Assembly (NCBI GenBank): GCA_937871505.1
Contig: CALMPF010000020.1
Location: 1-64,000, forward strand
DNA from: an uncultured Planctomycetia bacterium
GTDB lineage: Bacteria; Planctomycetota; Phycisphaerae; Phycisphaerales; SM1A02
DNA: 64,000 nucleotides
Direction: 5' to 3'
Of the stretch, positions 16,801 through 23,267 are shown piece by piece (within the stretch, counting starts at the first letter, position 1; every line of letters begins with the position of its first letter). The translations under genes were made by a program, and so were the position numbers. Below the pieces are notes generated by a model. The model ran no database searches, was not told the DNA's origin, and saw only the letters and a list, made by a program, of their open reading frames with translations.

Positions 16801-17870
16801 TCCAGTCCCCCGCATCGATGCGCGATCAGCCGCGCCTTCGCATCGCCTGGCGGGCGTTCGTCGAGGCCGCGTCGCGATGGCGCGGCGAAGAGGTCTCGCT
16901 CGAGCTCGCGATGGAGCTCGCCGAACGACTGCGGCGCGCGGCCGGCGAGGCGGAGGTCTCAGTCCGCACGCTGCACGATGCCACCGACGCGATCCTCACC
17001 GGCCTGTCGGCGCGGCATCATGACGCGGGGTCGACCGTCCCCGACTGGCGACACGCCGCCGCGATTCGCGCGGCGATCGCCGCCGCGGGAGATCGCCCCG
17101 ACCCCTCCGGCGGGGCCCAGGGAACCCCGAGCCCGCCCGCGACTCCGGCCGCTCTCGCCGAGTACGTCGCTGCCGCGGCCGCCTGGCGCGGAACGCTTCC
17201 CGATCGCCGCGCTGCCGCGGCCTGGGCGGACGTGATGCGTCGTCGCAGGGGCGAACGGTTCGTCACGGCGACCCTGATTCGAGACCTGGTGGACGCAGTG
17301 AGCACCGGTCGCGTGGCCAGCCTCTGCGTCGCGAGGGACCGCGTGAATCGTCGTCACCGCACCATCGCGATCGAGACAGCGGACCGCGCCGCCGGCCCGC
17401 CCGAGCCTCGCCACCTCATCGAAGACGAAGAGGGAACACCCGCCGCGCTCCCGACCCGGGAGCGGTGGAGTGAGTTCGCCGCCGCGGCCGCGACGTGGCG
17501 CGGGGCGAAACTCGACGAACGCGATCCCCTCTCCTGGGCGGATGCATGGAGACGCCGATCCCGGCGTCCTCGAGTCACCGACGAGCTGCTCACCCTGGCG
17601 GTCGCGGCGATCTCCGCGGCGGAGGCGGGGATCAAGCTCGCGGTGCGTGGCGAGAACGTGGGGCCGGACTTCATGGAGGGCGTCCGGCGCGCCGACCTCG
17701 CCGCGGGCGTCCCGGTCCCGGCCGCCGCCGCGACGTCCGCCACGGCGAGCGACCTTGCCGTCGACGAGCCGGCCGGGGAAGGTCCGGACGGGGCCCCGGG
17801 GGGCGGGGGGCGGGGGGCGGGGGAGGGTGCTCGCGGGTCCTTCCGGCAGGGGGGAGCGGGTCCGCGGTGA
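16797..17870 (+). CDS. Protein with three internal ~60-residue repeats
   Basis: Protein of 357 residues, function unknown. The same helical module appears three times: AWRAFVEAASRWRGEEVSLE, AEYVAAAAAWRGTLPDRRAA and SEFAAAAATWRGAKLDERDP. Each continues W/M-x-x-R-R-R and a helix ending near I-x-x-(G/A)-x-x. Three-fold helical repeats suggest a scaffold or DNA/RNA-binding solenoid. The ATG overlaps the recombinase stop (ATGA). The C-terminus is Gly/Arg low complexity, and its last codons lie in the dispersed 92-bp repeat, so the original end may have been replaced by that insertion. Confidence 0.68.
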   Translation: MIQSPASMRDQPRLRIAWRAFVEAASRWRGEEVSLELAMELAERLRRAAGEAEVSVRTLHDATDAILTGLSARHHDAGSTVPDWRHAAAIRAAIAAAGDRPDPSGGAQGTPSPPATPAALAEYVAAAAAWRGTLPDRRAAAAWADVMRRRRGERFVTATLIRDLVDAVSTGRVASLCVARDRVNRRHRTIAIETADRAAGPPEPRHLIEDEEGTPAALPTRERWSEFAAAAATWRGAKLDERDPLSWADAWRRRSRRPRVTDELLTLAVAAISAAEAGIKLAVRGENVGPDFMEGVRRADLAAGVPVPAAAATSATASDLAVDEPAGEGPDGAPGGGGRGAGEGARGSFRQGGAGPR

Positions 17871-17916
17871 GGCGAGCCGCTGAAATCTCACACACACGTC
17901 ACCTCGCCGACCCCCT
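17826..17916 (+). repeat. Dispersed ~92-bp repeat, copy 2
   Basis: Near-identical to 9815-9906. It covers the last codons and stop of the three-repeat gene and ends 32 bp before the wHTH gene; it is followed by a run of CTC triplets. Confidence 0.8.
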
Positions 17917-17947
17917 CCTCCTCCTCCTCCAGCTCTTCCGCGGCCGC

Positions 17948-18268
17948 ATGCACCGAACTGACGTGATCCGCGCCACCCGCATCGCTCCGCCGGCCCCGAA
18001 AGAGCGCGTCGCACCCGTCGACGCCGCGCCCTGCTGCCGCCTCTCCGTCCTGGTCCTCCAGACTGTGGTCTTCGCGAAGGCGCCGCTGATCACCGAAGCG
18101 GTCGCCGCGATCGTGTTCCGAGGCGATCCCGACGTCGCCAACCGCAAGCGGCCAACCGTCTGGCGCACCCTGAACAAACTCGAGCGCGGCGGTCTCGTCG
18201 AGCGACTGACGCCCCGCGGCGGATACAGCGCGACCGAAGCCGGCCGCCGCGTCGTCATGCCCACATGA
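17948..18268 (+). CDS. Small winged-helix regulator
   Basis: Protein of 106 residues. The segment VLQTVVFAKAPLITEAVAAI followed by TVWRTLNKLERGGLVERLTP and GGYSATEAGRRV matches a winged helix of the PadR/BlaI/MarR kind: recognition helix, KLERGGLVER and a wing. It probably regulates the tail-like module that follows after a strong hairpin. The ATG at 17948 is chosen because the open frame upstream runs through the dispersed repeat and antisense-like sequence. No Shine-Dalgarno sequence is evident. Confidence 0.7.
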   Translation: MHRTDVIRATRIAPPAPKERVAPVDAAPCCRLSVLVLQTVVFAKAPLITEAVAAIVFRGDPDVANRKRPTVWRTLNKLERGGLVERLTPRGGYSATEAGRRVVMPT

Positions 18269-18347
18269 AATGGTGAGCGCAGTGAGCGCTAATCAGGATG
18301 GGCACGCGGCATCATGATTCCGGTTCGCTCCCTGCGGTGATGGTCGG

Positions 18348-18374
18348 GGGCGCCCGTGCCGCTGGCGGGCGCCC
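18348..18374 (+). terminator. Hairpin between regulator and tail-like module
   Basis: GGGCGCCCG-TGCCGCTGG-CGGGCGCCC is a perfect 9-bp stem with a 9-nt loop followed by the pyrimidine tract TCCTCTCTCTC. It lies 80 nt after the regulator stop and 40 nt before the next start, and fits a terminator for the upstream operon. Confidence 0.6.
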
Positions 18375-18413
18375 TCCTCTCTCACTCAAGCCCCGTTTCC
18401 AAGGATCAACACC

Positions 18414-18800
18414 ATGAGCGTGAACGAAACCCCGGAGCGTCCCTTACCCAATCCCGGCGAGGTCGTCTTCATCGAAGCCGGCAAGCTGCGCGTCGGCGTC
18501 CGCGTCTTGAGCGTCCGCGAGCATCGGCAGGCGATCGCGTTGCACGAGCAGTACACCGACCTCGCGAGCGGCGACTCGCCGGAAGCCTCAGACGCCAAGG
18601 TGGACGAACTGGGGCGCCTCCTCCTCGTCGATCCCGACGGTGGCGACATCACCCAGAGGCTCCTGGGATCCCTCTCGACGATGCAGTTCTGGAACACCAT
18701 CCGCCGAGCGTTCCGCGTGCAGGTGACAGGCAGCGACGACGAGGGCGATCCCGAACCGACGGCCGACGAAGTGGCCTCCGGCGCTCCGGCGAGTGACTGA
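18414..18800 (+). CDS. Tail-assembly-chaperone-like protein
   Basis: Protein of 128 residues with AAGGA 9 nt before the ATG. Features: a beta-like start GEVVFIEAGKLRVGVRVLSV, a helical middle (REHRQAIALHEQYTDLASGD; LLGSLSTMQFWNTIRRAFRV) and an acidic tail with many Asp/Glu. The size, the acidic end and the position directly before a long coiled-coil protein are those of a phage tail-tube chaperone preceding the tape measure. I see no clear slippery site for the usual frameshift. The assignment rests on gene order, not on a recognised domain. Confidence 0.55.
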   Translation: MSVNETPERPLPNPGEVVFIEAGKLRVGVRVLSVREHRQAIALHEQYTDLASGDSPEASDAKVDELGRLLLVDPDGGDITQRLLGSLSTMQFWNTIRRAFRVQVTGSDDEGDPEPTADEVASGAPASD

Positions 18801-18866
18801 CTTCCACAGGACACCGGGCCGCCCCGCGCCCGACCGCACTGACGCCCCCTGAGAGCTCAGGCAACC

Positions 18867-20222
18867 ATGCAGCAGAAGTCCGGCGTAGACATCCCCGTCC
18901 GAGTGAAGGACGAGACCGCAGCAGGTCTCCGCGCCATCTCGACCAGGGTGAAGGCGTCCCTTGGGGAACTGCGGAAGTCAGTGATGATGGACGGGCTCCC
19001 GGGCGGTGCGGGAGGCCTTCGTGGCGCAGCCGGCGGACTCACGCCCGGCATGGCGTCCAGGGCGATGCGCGGGGGCGCGGCCGGCATCGTCGCTGGCCTG
19101 GCGGTGGGTGAGATCAAAGGAACGGTCGACAAGCTGATCCAACTCCGCGATCGGAACGCGGAAGTGAAGATGAGCACCTACGACATGGTGCGGGCATACG
19201 CCGAGGCGATCCCAGTCTTCGGTCGCGTGTTCTCCATGGTGACCGGCCTGGGCGACTCGTTGCACGAACTGGCCACCGGCGAGGAAGCCGCCGCGAGGGC
19301 GGCGGCCCGTCGCAATCGTGAGATCGGCGCGCAGACCGCGGCGCTGCACGAGTCCCGTCGAGTCAGCCGTGAGATCGTCGCGGGCCAGCGGATGAGACTG
19401 GACGATCTGGCGAAGGAAGCAGCGCTGGCGCAAGCGTTGATCGGCCTGGACGAAGAGCGATCGCAGAACGTCCGCGACTTCTACGCGCTCGAAGCGCGGT
19501 ATGGTGACCTGCGCAAGAAGCATGCTGCGGAACTGCAGGCATTCGACGATGCCAAGGCAGAGACCAGGAACCAGCTAAACCAGCTTCAGAACCAACTGGG
19601 ATTCAACGATCGCGAGACAGGCGAGCAGGTCCACGCGTTCGACAGAGAGACGGAGCGAGAGCGACAACTGCTGGTCGGCCGACAGGGTACAGAGCTCGGC
19701 CTGGTCGAAGAAGCGGCATTCGCCACCCAGCAGCGCCGCCACGTCGAGGCCGCCCGCCAGGCGATGGAGCAACGCAAGGAGGATGAGCAGGAAGCGCAAC
19801 GCAACGCGCTGAGGCAGCGGCTGGACCTCGAACATGACGTCTGGAATGCACGACGTTCGTTGACCGCGTCGCTCCTCACCGATGAGCAGCGCCAACGCCT
19901 CCGGTTCGAGGAGCAGTTCGCGGATCTCGAACGCCGCGGCGCTTCACGCTCTGAACTCGATCGACTCCGCATCCTCTTCGCGCAGCAGGGCATCGGCGCG
20001 GAGAACGACTACGGCATGATCCAGCGCGTGCAGGCGCAGTCGCTCGGCCGGTTCCAGCGCGATCGCGGAACTCTCGAGCAGCGCGAGGTGGCGCCGGAGC
20101 GCGCCGCGAAGGCAGCCGAAGAGACGGCGAAGGCGACCAAAGAGAGTGAGCGGCTGCTCACTGAGTTGCTCACCGAGGTGCGCAACCAGGGTCAGTCCAC
20201 TGTCCAGGTGGTGGGATTCTGA
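18867..20222 (+). CDS. Coiled-coil protein resembling a short tail tape measure
   Basis: Protein of 451 residues. The start (VDIPVRVKDETAAGLRAIST) is like tape-measure N-termini. A Gly/Ala-rich hydrophobic segment at about 50-85 (MRGGAAGIVAGLAVGEIKG) and a second at about 110-125 follow. From 145 to the end the chain is nearly all charged helix rich in Glu, Arg and Gln, hence long coiled coils. Full tape measures are usually much longer, so this would give a short tail or a satellite form; a coiled-coil effector is the alternative. Its stop overlaps the next ATG by one base (TGATG). Confidence 0.58.
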   Translation: MQQKSGVDIPVRVKDETAAGLRAISTRVKASLGELRKSVMMDGLPGGAGGLRGAAGGLTPGMASRAMRGGAAGIVAGLAVGEIKGTVDKLIQLRDRNAEVKMSTYDMVRAYAEAIPVFGRVFSMVTGLGDSLHELATGEEAAARAAARRNREIGAQTAALHESRRVSREIVAGQRMRLDDLAKEAALAQALIGLDEERSQNVRDFYALEARYGDLRKKHAAELQAFDDAKAETRNQLNQLQNQLGFNDRETGEQVHAFDRETERERQLLVGRQGTELGLVEEAAFATQQRRHVEAARQAMEQRKEDEQEAQRNALRQRLDLEHDVWNARRSLTASLLTDEQRQRLRFEEQFADLERRGASRSELDRLRILFAQQGIGAENDYGMIQRVQAQSLGRFQRDRGTLEQREVAPERAAKAAEETAKATKESERLLTELLTEVRNQGQSTVQVVGF

Positions 20223-20899
20223 TGGTTGTCGTCTCCGCCGCGCCGCACCCAATCGACGAAGGACCACGACCCCAAGTGCCAAAGACCCCACCCGCATCGA
20301 CGAAGCCCGGGCCCCCCTCAACCCCCGTCGACATGGACGCGTTGATGGCCGAGCAGCAGCGCAAGCTCGCGCGGATCTACGGCCTCGCCGTCTTTCAGAT
20401 GGCGAGCCGCGACGTCTCCCCTCGGCTCCAGCGTCTCGTGAACCTCGCCAGGACGCAACTCCAGTCGCAGTCCGGCAAGGCGCGTCCCGAGTTCCAACAC
20501 GTGTTCATGCGTGCCCAGAACTGGCCCGGGATGGTGCGCTGGACTGATCAGGCGCCCGAGGCGGCGAAGCGCCGCCTCGCGATGGAGGGTGAGATCAAAG
20601 AAGCTGAAGCCAAGGCTGGCGCGCTTCGCAAGCAAGCCGATCAGATCGTCGCGAAGGCGTGGGAGAAGGTCCATGCCGACGGCTGGGAAGCCGTGATCGG
20701 TGTACTGCGAAACGCTGAATCCTCGACCCGGTCAATGGCGGAGATCGCGCAGATGCTCGGCGACGTCGCCGACTGGTGGCCGATCCCGGACTCTGTGCCG
20801 ATCGCACGGTCTGAGGACGCGGACGCGGATCGTCCAGAACAGCTCGACGACGCCACGCTTGCGGGGAAGCTCGCAACCGCGCTCGGACTCAGTGAATGA
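20222..20899 (+). CDS. Unknown protein of tail-like module
   Basis: Protein of 225 residues. A Pro-rich disordered start (to about 40) precedes a helical body (VDMDALMAEQQRKLARIYGL; EAEAKAGALRKQADQIVAKA) and an acidic end (ARSEDADADRPEQLDD). No signal or membrane segment is visible. The one-base overlap with the coiled-coil gene and the ATGA overlap with the next imply co-translation and possibly a stable complex. No family recognised. Confidence 0.62.
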   Translation: MVVVSAAPHPIDEGPRPQVPKTPPASTKPGPPSTPVDMDALMAEQQRKLARIYGLAVFQMASRDVSPRLQRLVNLARTQLQSQSGKARPEFQHVFMRAQNWPGMVRWTDQAPEAAKRRLAMEGEIKEAEAKAGALRKQADQIVAKAWEKVHADGWEAVIGVLRNAESSTRSMAEIAQMLGDVADWWPIPDSVPIARSEDADADRPEQLDDATLAGKLATALGLSE

Positions 20900-21549
20900 A
20901 CGAGACCGCGATCGTTGATCTTCCGCCTGAGGAGCTCTCCCCGGAGACTCTCCTCCCCGAGCTCGAGCGGGTCGATCCAATGCGCCGCACGTGGATCCAC
21001 GAGGCAGGACACGTCGTGCTCGCCGCGATCTACCACCGGAAGACGCTGGAGCTCTGCCTGGAACCATCGGACGAGTGGCAGGCGTGGATGAAGCACGAGA
21101 CACTCCTCGGCGCCCACGACACCGCTCCGCTCCTGGTTCGTCAGGAGATCGTGATTCTGATGGGGGGAGTCGCAGCCGAGAACCTCATCCTCGGCAATCA
21201 CACCACGCTTGACGACACTGGTCCGTCTCGTGACCTCAGGGACGCGCTTCGGCACGCTCGCTCACTGGCGGGGATCGACGCTGGACAGGCCGCCGCCAGG
21301 CGAATCGTCGACGAGGCGCTCGAGGTCGCGAGCGAAGCCCTCCGTGAACACAAAGACCTGATCCAGATGCTCGCTCACTTCCTGGCGGAGATGCGCAGCC
21401 TGCTTGACGTGATCCGGGGCTCAATCCAGCACCGAGCGTCCATTGAGCGACGACTGTCCGAGTCCGTGAACTCAAACCCCAGCAAGGCACTCTCCGAGCG
21501 GTTCTTCGCCGATCCCTTCCAACCCCGCTCACAAGGCCAGTCGCAATGA
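20896..21549 (+). CDS. Stand-alone M41 (FtsH)-like metalloprotease domain
   Basis: Protein of 217 residues with the zinc motif HEAGHVVLA (His35, Glu36, His39), then MGGVAAENLILG (89-100) and DDTGPSRDLRDALRHA. In FtsH, the matching blocks are HEAGHA, GGRxAE and a TTGAxxDL-type motif whose Asp is the third zinc ligand, here Asp113. No AAA+ ATPase or membrane helix is attached. It should be a soluble zinc protease or a relative that lost ATP-driven unfolding. Translational coupling (ATGA) on both sides places it in the module. Head or tail maturation protease, or anti-host effector, are both inferences. Confidence 0.72.
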   Translation: MNETAIVDLPPEELSPETLLPELERVDPMRRTWIHEAGHVVLAAIYHRKTLELCLEPSDEWQAWMKHETLLGAHDTAPLLVRQEIVILMGGVAAENLILGNHTTLDDTGPSRDLRDALRHARSLAGIDAGQAAARRIVDEALEVASEALREHKDLIQMLAHFLAEMRSLLDVIRGSIQHRASIERRLSESVNSNPSKALSERFFADPFQPRSQGQSQ

Positions 21550-22181
21550 CCACACGGACCAGCTCCACCACAGCCCCCGTTGACCCGCCGAGCACCACTT
21601 CCCGCCCCGGCGCTGAGTGCCTCTTGGACGCCGTGGCGATCACGCTGCCCATTGAATCCGACGACGACAAGCTCGGGACCGTGTACGCCGACATCGACCG
21701 GGGGCCGAAGCCGCACTGGCTCGGGGGGCTGATCACGCAGTTCGTGGGCACCGCGGGCTTCAAGGGCGTCTGTGGGCAGCCAGAGACCCTTGGGGCCGCG
21801 CTGCGGGAACCACTGACCGCCGAGGAGACTCTCGAGCGACTGGTGTCTCAGTTCCACCAAGGCGGTTCCGTGGCGGTCGGGCTCTTCCGGCTCAAAGGGG
21901 TGCTCTCGACGAACGTGCTCTTGCGGCTGCTCTCGGACGCGCTCAACGCTCGTCCTGTGTCCGACGTACGTGTTCAGCTCAACTGGCTCTGTGCGACGTA
22001 CCTCGGATCATCCGCGGAGCCGTCCCTTCAGTGCGTCACCACTCGGCTGATCCGAAGCAGGAACTCTGCCCTGCGACCAGCAATGGACCTGATCACTGAG
22101 GGTCGGGTGGTCATTCCCAACCTCCGCTTCCGGGTCGCGCTCGAGCGCGCGCCGGAGCCGTCGGCTGAAGCGGCCGGGTGA
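21546..22181 (+). CDS. Unknown protein ending the tail-like module
   Basis: Protein of 211 residues. The Thr/Ser/Pro-rich start is disordered; the rest mixes short strands and helices (VAITLPIESDDDKLGTVYAD; SDVRVQLNWLCATYLGSSAE; GRVVIPNLRFRVALERAPEP). No motif is recognised. It is coupled to the protease gene by ATGA and is the last gene of the element. A role as partner or substrate of the protease is only suggested by the coupling. Confidence 0.62.
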   Translation: MTTRTSSTTAPVDPPSTTSRPGAECLLDAVAITLPIESDDDKLGTVYADIDRGPKPHWLGGLITQFVGTAGFKGVCGQPETLGAALREPLTAEETLERLVSQFHQGGSVAVGLFRLKGVLSTNVLLRLLSDALNARPVSDVRVQLNWLCATYLGSSAEPSLQCVTTRLIRSRNSALRPAMDLITEGRVVIPNLRFRVALERAPEPSAEAAG

Positions 22182-22357
22182 TCGATCGGCGACGGTTCAC
22201 GGTCAGAGAGTGGCCCCGAGTACAGACGCTGTAACGCCCCGGCACCCGAAAGACGCCGCAGGGGCTCCGCGGCGGATGCGCCGGAGCCCTGAGGACAGCT
22301 CTGTAACACCGAGCGCCGCGTCGGCTCCGCGTGGGCGGTCTCTCGCACGATTGCCCC

Positions 22358-22385
22358 TTGACAGCGGTCGTTCGCGCTGTAGATT
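22358..22385 (+). promoter_or_regulatory. Sigma70-like promoter before structured region
   Basis: TTGACA (22358-22363), a 16-bp spacer and TAGATT (22380-22385) give one of the best consensus promoters in the window. It points right, towards attR, with no protein gene downstream. Transcription would start near 22392. Confidence 0.55.
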
Positions 22386-22390
22386 GCCCT

Positions 22391-22484
22391 CACGTCGCGG
22401 CCTCAGCAACCCGACACATTGAATCCCCCCTGCCCAGCGAGGCGTTACCTTCGCTGAGGCCGTTCGCCTTGCGGGCAGGGGATT
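22391..22484 (+). ncRNA. Candidate structured RNA with pseudoknot
   Basis: AATCCCC(CC)TGCCC (22422-22435) pairs with GGGCAGGGGATT (22473-22484). The stem continues, after a bulged A, as GCGAGGCG (22437-22444) with CGCCTTGC (22465-22472), giving a ~20-bp stem and a ~20-nt loop. The loop contains GCTGAGGCCG (22453-22462), perfectly complementary to CGGCCTCAGC upstream (22398-22407), which gives a 10-bp pseudoknot helix. A promoter lies just before. There is no open frame of note. Function unknown; copy control, superinfection control or an RNA effector are possible, and DNA palindromes for recombination are the alternative. The 3' end is not defined. Confidence 0.42.
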
Positions 22485-22520
22485 GACACGAACCGTCGAT
22501 GGAACGCCGTCGACGCTGAA

Positions 22521-22537
22521 GCCGGTAGCACTACCGG
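22521..22537. promoter_or_regulatory. Right palindrome, candidate arm-type integrase site
   Basis: GCCGGTAG-CA-CTACCGG repeats the arms of 7524-7543 at 105 bp inside attR; a further half-like TACCGG follows at 22542-22547. Same arms and mirrored placement suggest shared integrase or excisionase binding. Confidence 0.5.
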
Positions 22538-22642
22538 AATGTACCGGTTTTGATATGAAATCTGATGCGAATGATGCAAGAGTGAGATTCGGAAAAGCCT
22601 AGAAAACAAGGCATTTTCGAACATTCAAGAGTCCGCAGGATC

Positions 22643-22691
22643 GCCTTCCAAGCTGAATGTCGCCGGTTCGAACCCGGTCGCCCGCTTTGTC
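22643..22691 (+). repeat. attR: 49-bp partial tRNA-Gly copy
   Basis: Identical to 7405-7453. Only the 3' half of the tRNA is present here; the D-arm is missing, so this is not a functional tRNA gene. Confidence 0.92.
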
Positions 22692-23267
22692 TGAAACCCT
22701 GCCGAACGCGCAGCTTGCGCGTTGTCCGTCCGCCTCCGGTGGGTGAGGGTGCGGCGCTTCCAGGCCGAGCGGTCGGTCAACTGACCGAAGTTCGCGGAGG
22801 TCGCTCCTCCCAGTCAATCTGCGGCACCCACGCTCGCCCGCGGTCTTCAAGGTCCGGCACTGCCACGCCACGGGGCCACGAGCGGGAGACGTCGGCGCAT
22901 CGGCGCGCGAGCTTCGCCGCCGAACGCTCGACGTGGCGTTGCGCGTCGGGCTCGTCGGTGCGCGGCCGGCATCGGTGGCGAGCCGCGATCGCAGCGACCG
23001 GCTCGGCGTTCGCGCGCGTCCGCGCGCGAAGCCGGTCCGAGTTTCGGGATCGTCCGAGCGCGAAGCCGGTTTGAGCTTCGGGATCGTCCGCGCGCCAAGC
23101 CTGCGGACGCGTGCGCGAGGCGCGCCGCTGAACGCTCGACCCGGCGTTTCGCTCTGGGCTCGCCGGTCCGCGACCGGCATCGGTGATGAGCCGCGAGCGC
23201 CGATTCGCCCCGCGCCGCGCCGCCCGCGTCCGCGGCAGGCTGGAAGGCCGATACCCTCAACTCCTCG
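22692..23267. other. Gene-free region right of the element, with diverged repeats
   Basis: I see no credible gene here; long open frames on both strands lack motifs. It holds a ~37-bp tandem pair (about 23022-23095, core GCGCGAAGCCGGT...TTCGGGATCGTCCG). It also holds a diverged ~85-bp direct repeat (about 22916-23001 and 23125-23200, sharing GAACGCTCGAC, GGCGTT and CCGGCATCGGTG). The region may be a decayed insertion or repeat-prone spacer. Confidence 0.5.

Larger units (their letters stand above)
7405..22691. mobile_element. tRNA-Gly-integrated element, 15.2 kb, two tyrosine recombinases
   Basis: Exact 49-bp direct repeats (7405-7453 and 22643-22691) bound the element. They comprise the anticodon-to-3' end of tRNA-Gly plus five downstream bases. 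A tyrosine integrase gene starts 111 bp inside attL. All genes read in the plus direction, and at least 16 are plausible. Recognisable parts are two integrases, excisionase-like and replication-like HTH proteins, a tail-tape-measure-like coiled-coil protein and an M41-like protease. I see no capsid, portal, terminase or lysis gene, nor conjugation genes. It therefore looks like a small integrative element, a phage satellite or a strongly reduced prophage rather than a full phage or ICE. Confidence 0.88.

Noticed and set aside
22643-22691. Possible second tRNA-Gly gene
   Set aside because: Only the anticodon-to-3' half is present; upstream bases do not provide the D-arm or the 5' acceptor strand. 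It is the attR copy.
7405-22691. Element as a complete prophage or an ICE
   Set aside because: No terminase, portal, capsid, lysis, relaxase, coupling-protein or VirB-like motifs could be read in any plausible gene.
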